From the NCBI GenBank assembly GCA_002716945.1, contig PBCF01000002.1, forward strand, positions 316,776 through 380,775: DNA of 64,000 bases. Reading direction: 5' to 3'. Positions 22,175 to 31,332 of the stretch are shown one piece after another; the stretch's first letter is position 1; each line of letters starts with the position of its first letter. The notes under the pieces were generated by a model that was not told the DNA's origin, did no database searches, and saw only the letters and a list, made by a program, of their open reading frames with translations. The stretch is from Gammaproteobacteria bacterium. GTDB lineage: Bacteria; Pseudomonadota; Gammaproteobacteria; GCA-002705445; GCA-002716945. The translations under genes and the position numbers were made by a program.

Positions 22175-23534
22175 AAACTTTATTGTAAAAAAAACAGACA
22201 CAATTTTAACAGCACTTGAAAAAATTGAAAAAAATCATATGGGTGCAATTTTTATTGAAGATAAGTCTAAAATAATTGGAATAGCAACCGATGGTGATAT
22301 TAGAAGAGCTTTAATGAAAAAAAGTGATATGAGTCAGCAAATAAGCAAAATTATAAATAAAAAATATGTATATCTTTATGAAAAAGATGCTACTAAAGAA
22401 CATATTCTAAAGTTATTGGATACAAGAATTAAAATAATTCCAATATTAGATAATCAACATAAATTATTATCTATTGTTACTGAAAAGAATATAAATTGGA
22501 ATGAAAATGAAAAAATTATTTCAAAATCTAAATCACCAGTAAGAATTAGTTTTGCTGGTGGTGGTACAGATTTAACAACATATTTTTATGAAGAATCTGG
22601 TATAGTATTAAATGCTACAATTAATAAATTTACTCATGCTGTACTCGAAAAAAGAGATGATAATAAAATTCAAATATATTCAAATGATTTAAATAAAAAA
22701 ATAACTTTTAAAAATATTCAAGAAATTAAAATAAATGGGGAAATGGATTTAATCAAGTCGGTTATATTAAAATTAGAACCAAATTTTGGATTTAACCTTG
22801 TAACATATAGTGATGTACCACCAGGTTCAGGGTTAGGAGGTTCGGCAGTTCTTTTAAGTACAATAATTGGTGTATTCAATAATTTTCGTGAAAATAAATT
22901 TAATGATTATGAAATTGCTGAATTAGCATTTCATGCTGAACGTGTAGTACTTGAATTGTCAGGAGGTTGGCAGGATCAATATGCCACAGTTTTTGGAGGT
23001 TTTAACTATATAGAATTTAAAAATAATGAAAATATTGTTAATCCTTTAAGAATTACAGATGATATTAAAAGTGAATTAGAAGATTCATTAATATTATGTT
23101 ATAGCGGAATTAATCATGATTCAGCAAAGATCCATGATGATCAAAAAAAACAAATGAAAAATAAAAAGCAAAAAGAATTTGCTACAAAATCAAAAGAGAT
23201 TGCTTATCAAATGAAATCAAGATTACTTAAAGGGAAATTAGATGATTTTGGAGAACTACTGGGTAAAGCTTGGAAAATTAAAAAGAAATTTTCATCAAAA
23301 ATAACTACACCATTCTTAGATGAAATTTATGATTATGCTATAGAAAACGGCGCATTAGGAGGTAAATTATTAGGAGCAGGCAATGGGGGATATTTTTTAT
23401 TTTATGTTCCAACTCAAAATAAACTTAACCTAATAAATTCTTTAAAAAACAAAGGTTTATCAATAGAAACTTTTACTTTTGATAATGTAGGACTTAGATC
23501 TTGGATAACAAAAAGAAAACATGATCATAGATAA
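22158..23534 (+). CDS. Tandem CBS domains fused to GHMP-family sugar kinase (HddA-like)
   Basis: N-terminal 'MGAIFIEDKSKIIGIATDGDIRRAL' CBS pair; 'KSPVRISFAGGGTDL', 'VPPGSGLGGSAV', 'GKLLGAGNGGYFLFY' GHMP motifs. In-frame ATG at 22158 preferred over 22116. Confidence 0.85.
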   Translation: MNMKNKNFIVKKTDTILTALEKIEKNHMGAIFIEDKSKIIGIATDGDIRRALMKKSDMSQQISKIINKKYVYLYEKDATKEHILKLLDTRIKIIPILDNQHKLLSIVTEKNINWNENEKIISKSKSPVRISFAGGGTDLTTYFYEESGIVLNATINKFTHAVLEKRDDNKIQIYSNDLNKKITFKNIQEIKINGEMDLIKSVILKLEPNFGFNLVTYSDVPPGSGLGGSAVLLSTIIGVFNNFRENKFNDYEIAELAFHAERVVLELSGGWQDQYATVFGGFNYIEFKNNENIVNPLRITDDIKSELEDSLILCYSGINHDSAKIHDDQKKQMKNKKQKEFATKSKEIAYQMKSRLLKGKLDDFGELLGKAWKIKKKFSSKITTPFLDEIYDYAIENGALGGKLLGAGNGGYFLFYVPTQNKLNLINSLKNKGLSIETFTFDNVGLRSWITKRKHDHR

Positions 23535-25407
23535 ATACAAAATTGGAACAGCACATATATTTATCATTGCTGAAATAGGCATGAACCATAATGGTAATTA
23601 TAAAAATGCTACAAAATTAATTGATCAAGCCATCAAAGCAGGAGCAGATTGTGTAAAATTTCAAATGAGAAATTTAAATGAATTGTATAGTAAATCAGCA
23701 TTGGATATAACATCGACTGATTTAGGAACACAATACACATTAGGTTTGTTAAAGAAATTTGAATTAAGTTTTGATGATTATAAACGTTTATCAGAATATT
23801 CAAGAAAAAAAGGTATTTTATTTTTATGTACACCTTGGGATAAATCTAGTGTTGATAAACTTGAAAAATTAAATGTCAAAGCATATAAAATTGCATCAGC
23901 TGATTTAACAAATATTGATCTTATTGATTATATAATATCTAAGAAAAAACCAATTATTTTATCTACCGGAATGAGTAATGAGGATGAAATTAAAGATACA
24001 ATAAAATTTCTAAAAACTAAAAAGGCAGTGTTTTCTATTTTACATTGTAATTCAACATATCCAGCTCCTTTAAAAGATATAAATCTAAATTATATAAAAA
24101 ATTTAGAGAAATATAATGTACCTGTTGGTTATTCTGGACACGAAAGAGGGATTGCTACATCTTTAGGGGCAGTAGCAATAGGAGCTAAAATAATAGAACG
24201 ACATATAACTTTAGACAGAAATATGGAAGGACCAGATCATGCTGCGAGTCTTGAATTTGATGATTTTGAATTATTAGTTAAGGGAATCAGAGAGCTTCAA
24301 AAATCTATAGGTGTTCAAAACAAAAGGTCAATGACACAAGGTGAAATGATTAATAGAGAGAACTTATCTAAAAGTATTTTTGCAAAAAAATCAATTAAAA
24401 AAGGAGAGCAAATTAAAAAAGATATGTTAGAAATTAAAAGTCCAGGGCAAGGACTATCACCACAATATTTAACAAAAATAATTGGGAAAAAACCCTGTAA
24501 AGATATAGAAAAAAATAAACCTATTTTCATTACAGATATATCAGGAAAAATAAATTCAAAAAAGATATATAAATTTAATAGAAAGTGGGGTATACCTGTT
24601 AGGTTCCATGATTTAAAAACTTTATTAAATAATTTAAAACCTTCGTTAGTTGAATTCCACTTAAGTTTTAATGATTTGAACGAGGATATTTCTAAATTAA
24701 TCGCAAAAAAATATAATTGTGAATTTGTAGTCCATGCTCCAGAATTATTTAAAAATGACCATTTATTGGATTTATGTACGCCAAATAAAAAGTATAGAAA
24801 TGAATCAATAAATAATTTACAAAATGTTATTGACTTAACTGTTAAATTAAAAAATTATTTTATTAATATAAATAAACCTAAAATTATTATTAATGCAGGC
24901 GGTTTCACAAGAGATGATTTTCTAGATCCGGCTTACAAAACTGAATATTACCAAAATTTAATAAATTCATTGAATAAATTAAAGTCCAATGAAGTTGAAA
25001 TAATTCCACAAAATATGGCTCCTTTTCCATGGCATTTTGGGGGACAAAGGTATCAAAATTTGTTAGTTTTACCCGAAGAAATAATAAATTTTTGTAAATC
25101 TACTGGTATGAGAATATGCCATGATATTTCACATTCTTATATGACTTGCAAAAAATATAAACTCGATCATATTGATTTTACAGAAAAAATAGCACCACTA
25201 GTAACTCATTATCACATTGCTGATGCAATTGGCATTGACGGTGAAGGATTACAAATAGGTATTGGGGATATAAACTTTAAGAAAATATTACAAATAATTA
25301 ATAAATATTCACCAGAAGCATCTTTTATACCGGAAGTTTGGCAAGGACATAAAAATAATGGTGAAGGATTTTGGATTGCTTTCAAAAAATTGGAAAATAA
25401 ACTTTGA
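23521..25407 (+). CDS. NeuB/LegI-type nonulosonic acid synthase with SAF domain fused to a C-terminal TIM-barrel (xylose isomerase/AP endonuclease 2-like) domain
   Basis: 'IIAEIGMNHNGNYKNATKLIDQAIKAGADCVKFQ', 'LHCNSTYPAP', 'GYSGHERGIATSLGAVAIGAKIIERHITLDRNMEGPDHAASLE'; C-terminal 'HYHIADAIGIDGEGLQIGIGDINF'. Confidence 0.88.
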   Translation: MIIDKYKIGTAHIFIIAEIGMNHNGNYKNATKLIDQAIKAGADCVKFQMRNLNELYSKSALDITSTDLGTQYTLGLLKKFELSFDDYKRLSEYSRKKGILFLCTPWDKSSVDKLEKLNVKAYKIASADLTNIDLIDYIISKKKPIILSTGMSNEDEIKDTIKFLKTKKAVFSILHCNSTYPAPLKDINLNYIKNLEKYNVPVGYSGHERGIATSLGAVAIGAKIIERHITLDRNMEGPDHAASLEFDDFELLVKGIRELQKSIGVQNKRSMTQGEMINRENLSKSIFAKKSIKKGEQIKKDMLEIKSPGQGLSPQYLTKIIGKKPCKDIEKNKPIFITDISGKINSKKIYKFNRKWGIPVRFHDLKTLLNNLKPSLVEFHLSFNDLNEDISKLIAKKYNCEFVVHAPELFKNDHLLDLCTPNKKYRNESINNLQNVIDLTVKLKNYFININKPKIIINAGGFTRDDFLDPAYKTEYYQNLINSLNKLKSNEVEIIPQNMAPFPWHFGGQRYQNLLVLPEEIINFCKSTGMRICHDISHSYMTCKKYKLDHIDFTEKIAPLVTHYHIADAIGIDGEGLQIGIGDINFKKILQIINKYSPEASFIPEVWQGHKNNGEGFWIAFKKLENKL

Positions 25408-25428
25408 AAATTATATACTCAAAATCAT

Positions 25429-26160
25429 ATGTTTAATGTATCACAAAAAAAAATATTAATTACAGGCGGATCTAGCGGTATTGGCGAAGCGTTGGCAAAA
25501 GGTTTTAGTGATGCAAATGCAATAGTGGCCATCATAGATATTCAAAATCCAATAAAGTCCAATAATATAGATTTTATTAAATGTGATTTAAGTAAATTGA
25601 AATCTATTGATCTAGCTTTAAATAAATACAAAAAAAAATATTTTTGCCCTGATGTTATTATAAATTGTGCAGGCGTTGCAATATCAAAAGAATCTCACAA
25701 CTATAGTCAAACAGACTGGCAAAACACAATTGATATTAATTTATCAGCTATTTTTTATATTTGTAAACAGATTGGCAAGATAATGATTAAGTCAAAAATT
25801 AAAGGCAGCATAATCAATATTACAAGTATAGGAGCTGAACAAGGCTTTCCGAATAATCCTGCTTATCAAGCTTCAAAAGGTGCTGTTAAACAATTAACAA
25901 AGGCTATGGCTGTTGATTGGGGGCAATATGGTATACGTGTGAATAATATAGTACCAGGTTATACAAATACTCCAATGAACAAGAAAAGTTGGAATAACAA
26001 AAAACTCCGCAAGGCTAGGTCAGATAATACATTATTAAAGCGATGGGCTAATCCAAATGAAATGGTTGGACCATCTATATTTTTAGCCTCGGATGCATCT
26101 AGTTATATTACAGGAATAGATTTAATTGTAGACGGCGGATGGTTAGCTAAAGGTATTTAA
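25429..26160 (+). CDS. Short-chain dehydrogenase/reductase (PtmA-like context)
   Basis: 'ITGGSSGIGEALAKGF', 'NCAGVAIS', 'YQASKGAVKQLTKAMAVDW'. Confidence 0.88.
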   Translation: MFNVSQKKILITGGSSGIGEALAKGFSDANAIVAIIDIQNPIKSNNIDFIKCDLSKLKSIDLALNKYKKKYFCPDVIINCAGVAISKESHNYSQTDWQNTIDINLSAIFYICKQIGKIMIKSKIKGSIINITSIGAEQGFPNNPAYQASKGAVKQLTKAMAVDWGQYGIRVNNIVPGYTNTPMNKKSWNNKKLRKARSDNTLLKRWANPNEMVGPSIFLASDASSYITGIDLIVDGGWLAKGI

Positions 26161-26163
26161 TTA

Positions 26164-26877
26164 ATGAATAAGAATGTTATTGCAATTATATTGGCAAGAG
26201 GTGGATCAAAAGGAATACCAAATAAAAATATATTAAATTTTTGCGGAAAACCATTAGTAGCATGGTCTGTCATTCAAGCTAAACTTACAAAAGAAATTGA
26301 TGATGTATATATAAGTTCTGATTCAGATAAAATTTTAGAAATAGCAGCAAACTATGGTGCAAAAAAAATTAAAAGACCAAATGAAATATCAGGTGATGAA
26401 GCAAAATCAGAAGAAGCAATATTGCATGCATTAAATATCATTGATAGAAACTGTGAATGTATAATTATGTTAGAGCCAACAGCTCCATTAAGACAACCAG
26501 ATGACTTATCAAACGCAATAAAGCTATTTTATAAAAATAAATGGGATTCAGCATTTTCAAGTGCTGAATTACAAGATTTTTTAATTTGGAAAAAAGATGA
26601 AAACAATAAACTAAAAGGGCTAAACTATGATTATAAAATACAAGAGCCTAGACAATTAAGAGAAACAGAATATGTAGAAAATGGTGCAATATATATGTTT
26701 AAGCCAGATATAATAATTAATGAATCAAATAGATTTGGCGGTGAAATTGGAATGATTCCCAATAAGTTTTGGCAGTCATTTGAAATAGATGAAAAAGAAG
26801 ATTGGGAGTTTTTAGAGTTAATATTTAATCATTATTTACTCAATGAATATAATAAACGAATGATAGGAAATAAATAA
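26164..26877 (+). CDS. Acylneuraminate/nonulosonate cytidylyltransferase
   Basis: 'AIILARGGSKGIPNKNILNFCGKPLVAWSVIQA', 'LEPTAPLRQPDD'. Confidence 0.9.
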   Translation: MNKNVIAIILARGGSKGIPNKNILNFCGKPLVAWSVIQAKLTKEIDDVYISSDSDKILEIAANYGAKKIKRPNEISGDEAKSEEAILHALNIIDRNCECIIMLEPTAPLRQPDDLSNAIKLFYKNKWDSAFSSAELQDFLIWKKDENNKLKGLNYDYKIQEPRQLRETEYVENGAIYMFKPDIIINESNRFGGEIGMIPNKFWQSFEIDEKEDWEFLELIFNHYLLNEYNKRMIGNK

Positions 26878-26878
26878 T

Positions 26879-27874
26879 ATGAAACCAAATAGAGTTGTTT
26901 ATCAAAATGGTAAATATGTTAGCGAAAAAGATGCAAAAATATCAATATTTGATTCTGCATTAATGTGGGGCGACATGGTCTTTGAAATGACCAGGTCTTT
27001 TAATCAAAAGCAACATAAATTAAGAGAACACCTAGAGAGAATGTACACAGGTATCAGAATATTAAGAATACCTATGAAGCTTACAATTGATGAACTTGAA
27101 GAAATATGCTACGAAACAATAGAAAAAAATAAAGATGCATTTGAACCACATGATGAACATAGATTATTAATTAATGTTAGCCGAGGACCTTTGGGGATAT
27201 ATTCGACAGTTTTTGATAACAAAATGGAACCAACGGTTATAGTTGCAGATTTCCCTCTAAAATGGACTGTGGCTGGCATGGATGAATTAATAGACGAGGG
27301 GATTAATGCTGTTGTCGTAAGTCAAAGAGCTATACCTGCACATTTAATGGAACCTAAAATTAAAAATAGAAGTAGAATGTGGTATCAAATGGCAAATATA
27401 GAAGCTTCATTATTTTCAGGAAAAAATAATTGGGCATTATTACTAGATACTGATGGATTTATTGCTGAAGGAACTGGTGATAATATATTTTTTGCTAAAA
27501 ATGGAAAAGTTTATACTCCTGAACCTAGAAATATATTAATTGGAATTACAAGAAATTATATTTTTGATCTTTGCAAAGAGTTAAACATTGAATGCATTGA
27601 AAAAAATATTGAAACATATGATGCTTATACAGCTGACGAGTCATTTATGACAGCAACTCCATTTTGTTTGCTCCCTGTAACGAAAATAAATGGCTTAGAT
27701 ATTGGAAATGGTAAGCTTGGTCCAATAACTCAAAAATTACATGATCAATGGAGTAAAAACGTTGGATTAGATATATTTAAACAAATTAAAGATTACTCAA
27801 AAGAATGTATTAATTTAAATAAAGACCAACCTACACCATATGTATTTAAAACACAAAACAATGAAAATGATTGA
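26879..27874 (+). CDS. Class IV PLP aminotransferase (BCAT/D-amino acid transaminase-like)
   Basis: 'ISIFDSALMWGDMVFEMTRSF', 'KIKNRSRMWYQMANIEA', 'IAEGTGDNIFF'. Confidence 0.85.
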   Translation: MKPNRVVYQNGKYVSEKDAKISIFDSALMWGDMVFEMTRSFNQKQHKLREHLERMYTGIRILRIPMKLTIDELEEICYETIEKNKDAFEPHDEHRLLINVSRGPLGIYSTVFDNKMEPTVIVADFPLKWTVAGMDELIDEGINAVVVSQRAIPAHLMEPKIKNRSRMWYQMANIEASLFSGKNNWALLLDTDGFIAEGTGDNIFFAKNGKVYTPEPRNILIGITRNYIFDLCKELNIECIEKNIETYDAYTADESFMTATPFCLLPVTKINGLDIGNGKLGPITQKLHDQWSKNVGLDIFKQIKDYSKECINLNKDQPTPYVFKTQNNEND

Positions 27875-28406
27875 GTTTAAAAATTTAATTGGAGCTAAAG
27901 TAAATTTAATTGATCTAGACCTAAAATATCTTGATGATATGTTTGAATATTCGAGTGACAAAAGACTGTATGAGCATTTGGAATTTGAACCTCATAATAA
28001 CAAAAAAGATACCGAAAAGTATTTAATTAATTTAATAAAAAGATCAAACGAACAAAATGCACATTGGTGGTTTATTCAACTTAAAGATACATTAAAAGTC
28101 ATTGGTTCTTTTGGTATACATGATATTAATATGAACAGAAGTTCATGTGAAATTAGCTATGCGCTATCACCAAAATATTGGGGAGAAAAAATATTCTCTG
28201 ACGTAATGAAATCTGTATTAGATTACCTTATTGATGATTTGTCCTTTCATAGAATAATGGTTACTACTGCAAAAAAAAATATTAGATCAATTGGCGCAAT
28301 AAAAAAATTTAACTTTGAACAAGAAGGTATGCTAAAAGACTTTTACCATGACTCAAATAATAATCGATTTGATGCAGTAATTTATTCACTTGTACAAAAA
28401 ACATAG
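27840..28406 (+). CDS. GNAT family N-acetyltransferase (RimJ/RimL-like)
   Basis: 'VIGSFGIHDINMNRSSCEISYALSPKYWGEKIFSDVMKSVL'. Confidence 0.82.
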   Translation: MYLKHKTMKMIEFKNLIGAKVNLIDLDLKYLDDMFEYSSDKRLYEHLEFEPHNNKKDTEKYLINLIKRSNEQNAHWWFIQLKDTLKVIGSFGIHDINMNRSSCEISYALSPKYWGEKIFSDVMKSVLDYLIDDLSFHRIMVTTAKKNIRSIGAIKKFNFEQEGMLKDFYHDSNNNRFDAVIYSLVQKT

Positions 28407-29634
28407 AGCTATAATATTGAATAAATATTTGAATAAAATAAATAAGATTAAAAGCAAACATGCTAAATTTTCTCATAAAGAAACTGATTATGTATTAAAT
28501 GTTCTGGATAATAACAATAATGAAAACTATATTGTTAAATTAGAAAAGAAATTCTCACAAATATTTAAACGAAAATATTCTATTGCTTGTAATTCCGGAA
28601 CATCTGGATTACATGCAAGCTTATCTGCTTTAAATCTAAAGCCGGGAGATGAGGTTATCGTTCCTGGGCTTACTGTAGTAATGGATGCTTATGCTGCAAT
28701 ACATCTTGGTGCAACTCCTATTTTTGCTGATGTTCACGAAGATACCTTTTTAATTACTGCAAAATCTATTGAGGAAAAAATTTCTAAAAAAACTAAAGCG
28801 GTAATAGTAGTATCATTACAAGGATTACCAGTAGATATTGATCCTATAATGAAATTATCAAGAAAACATAAATTTTATGTTATTGAAGATAATGCCCAAG
28901 ATTTTAGTGGTGTCTACAAAAAGAGAATATCAGGCTGTACTGGACATATTGGTATATGGAGTTTTGAAAACAAAAAACATTTAAGCGGGGCAACAGAAGG
29001 TGGAATGATCTGTACAAATAATAAGAAATTAGCAACTAATATTAGAAAATTTGCTGGCATAGGTTATAAAAACATGACTGCAACTGGTGGGAGAACTTCT
29101 TTGGCTATATCACAAGTCCAAGATCCGAACTATTGCAGATTTGATACCATTGGTCTAAATTATCGTATGCCGAATATCGTTGCGGCAGTATGCCTTGGTC
29201 AATTGGAATCATATAAATCAATCATCTCTAGAAGGCAAAAAGTTGCAGCAATATTTAGAGAAGCAATCAATGGTTGTGATTGGTTGATTGAGCAAGGTAA
29301 TCCAGATAAATATACGCATACACACTATACATTTGCTGTGCGCTATTTAGGTAAAGAGCATTTCGGTGTCCCATGGAAAACATTCTATAATGAGTATAAA
29401 AAATTAGGAGGTGATGGGTTCTATGGAGCATGCGTTTGTCCTCATCTAGAACCATCAATTCTTAAATATATAAAGATGAGTAAGTATAAACATAAAATTA
29501 TAATACCAATAGCTGAAAAAATTCAAAAGCAAATAATGCAATTTAAAACTAACTACAGAAATCTTAAAACTGCAGAAAAAAAAGCAACCATCCTTAAAAA
29601 ACTAATTAATAAGTTCAATAAGAAGTATGTCTAA
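28390..29634 (+). CDS. DegT/DnrJ/EryC1/StrS aminotransferase
   Basis: 'ACNSGTSGLHASLSALNLKPGDEVIVPGLTVVMDAYAAIHLGATPIFADV', 'IEDNAQDFSG', 'SFENKKHLSGATEGGMI'. Confidence 0.9.
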   Translation: MYKKHRAIILNKYLNKINKIKSKHAKFSHKETDYVLNVLDNNNNENYIVKLEKKFSQIFKRKYSIACNSGTSGLHASLSALNLKPGDEVIVPGLTVVMDAYAAIHLGATPIFADVHEDTFLITAKSIEEKISKKTKAVIVVSLQGLPVDIDPIMKLSRKHKFYVIEDNAQDFSGVYKKRISGCTGHIGIWSFENKKHLSGATEGGMICTNNKKLATNIRKFAGIGYKNMTATGGRTSLAISQVQDPNYCRFDTIGLNYRMPNIVAAVCLGQLESYKSIISRRQKVAAIFREAINGCDWLIEQGNPDKYTHTHYTFAVRYLGKEHFGVPWKTFYNEYKKLGGDGFYGACVCPHLEPSILKYIKMSKYKHKIIIPIAEKIQKQIMQFKTNYRNLKTAEKKATILKKLINKFNKKYV

Positions 29635-30442
29635 AAGTTTAAAATTTGGAATCATCCAAGGTCGTCTTACAAATTCTCCACCTGGTTGTTTGCAATGGTT
29701 TCCACAAAATGAATGGCAAGATGAATTTCACAAAGCGTCTGAGCTTGGTATAAATTTCATTGAACTGATTGCTGAAATTAACCATAATCCTAATAATCCA
29801 ATCTGGACAGATCAAGGTTTAAATAAAATAAAACAGCTAACTTTAAATAACAATTTATCTCTACACAGCTTATGTAATGATTATATTATTGAACACAATA
29901 TTAATGACGATAAGGTAATAGAACAAAATCTAAATCTATTAAAACAATGTTCTAAAATCGGTATAAAAAAATATATAATGCCATTCTTTGAAAAAAGTGA
30001 AATAAACTCAAAAAACTATAATGAATTTATATCAACGATAACTATGATTGCAGATGAAGCTGAAAAATTAAATATTTCCTTATCTTTAGAAACTATACTA
30101 ACTGGGAAAGAATTATTAAATTTATTAGAACTAGTAAATCATAAGAATATTAAAATTGTTTACGATACAGGTAATAGAGTCGCTTTTGGTCATGATCTTT
30201 CTGGAGATATTGAATTGTTATCACAAAACATTAACCATATACATATCAAAGATAAAAATATTAAAAATGATAATGTATTATTAGGAACTGGATTAGTTAA
30301 TTTCCATGACGTTTTTCAATCACTTATAAAAATAAAATACAAGGGGTCTTATGTTTTTGAGACAACTCGTGGTAAATACCCAATGAAAACTGCAGCATAT
30401 AATATGCAATTAGTTAACTTTTTTGTAGAAAATCTAACTTGA
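29627..30442 (+). CDS. Sugar phosphate isomerase/epimerase (AP endonuclease 2 TIM barrel)
   Basis: 'FGIIQGRL', 'LSLETILTGKELLNLLELVNHKNIKIVYDTGN', 'HIHIKDKN'. Confidence 0.8.
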   Translation: MSKSLKFGIIQGRLTNSPPGCLQWFPQNEWQDEFHKASELGINFIELIAEINHNPNNPIWTDQGLNKIKQLTLNNNLSLHSLCNDYIIEHNINDDKVIEQNLNLLKQCSKIGIKKYIMPFFEKSEINSKNYNEFISTITMIADEAEKLNISLSLETILTGKELLNLLELVNHKNIKIVYDTGNRVAFGHDLSGDIELLSQNINHIHIKDKNIKNDNVLLGTGLVNFHDVFQSLIKIKYKGSYVFETTRGKYPMKTAAYNMQLVNFFVENLT

Positions 30443-30478
30443 ATACTATTTTATCTCTAATGGTTTATAATATAAATA

Positions 30479-31309
30479 ATGAATATATCATCTAAATTTA
30501 ATTTATCTAATGATATTGCTGTTGTTACCGGTGGAGCAGGATTACTTGGTTTAAAACATTGTGAAGCGCTACTTGAAGCTGAGTCTAAGGTAATTATAAT
30601 GGATTTAGATAAAAAAGCCCTTGCTAAAGCAGCTGATATATTTACAGATAAATATAATGGACAGTTTTTGGCTTTAGATGTAGACGTTACGAAAGAAAAA
30701 CAAATTATTTTAGCAAAAGAAAAAATTTACAAGAAATTTAATTCTTATCCAACAATATTAATTAATAATGCAGCAATAGATACAAAATATGAAACCGATA
30801 ACATAGTTAATAAAACTAGATTAGAAGAATTTGATCTTGAGCAATGGAACATTGAAATTTCTGTTGGCTTATCTGGAGCTTTTTTATGTTGTAAACATTT
30901 TGGAATTGAAATGTCTAAAAAAAGCAGAGGAGTTATTCTTAACATTTCATCGGACCTGGGTCTAATTGCACCTAGTCAGTTCTTGTATGAAGATAAACAG
31001 TTATCAAATGAAAATCAATCCGTGAAACCTATTACATACTCTGTAATTAAACATGGTCTGATAGGGCTAACTAGGTACATGTCTACATATTGGGCAAAAA
31101 ACGGAGTCAGATGCAATGCCTTAGCACCTGGAGGTGTCTATAATGAGCATGATAAAAATTTTGTAAATAAGCTCTCTAATTTAATTCCTATAGGAAGAAT
31201 GGCTAGAATTGATGAATATAAATCAACAATAGTTTTTATGTGTAGTGACGCGAGTAGTTATATGAATGGCGCTGTTCTAGTCATGGACGGCGGAAGAACT
31301 ACTTGGTAA
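30479..31309 (+). CDS. Short-chain dehydrogenase/reductase
   Basis: 'VVTGGAGLLGLKHCEALL', 'NNAAID', 'YSVIKHGLIGLTRYMSTYW'. Confidence 0.85.
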   Translation: MNISSKFNLSNDIAVVTGGAGLLGLKHCEALLEAESKVIIMDLDKKALAKAADIFTDKYNGQFLALDVDVTKEKQIILAKEKIYKKFNSYPTILINNAAIDTKYETDNIVNKTRLEEFDLEQWNIEISVGLSGAFLCCKHFGIEMSKKSRGVILNISSDLGLIAPSQFLYEDKQLSNENQSVKPITYSVIKHGLIGLTRYMSTYWAKNGVRCNALAPGGVYNEHDKNFVNKLSNLIPIGRMARIDEYKSTIVFMCSDASSYMNGAVLVMDGGRTTW

Positions 31310-31332
31310 TTTAATTAAAAAATATCTAAATT

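Noticed and set aside
30443-30478. Possible internal promoter (TATAAT at about 30466-30471)
   Set aside because: Only 7 nt before the start codon and no properly spaced -35 box; expected by chance in such AT-rich DNA
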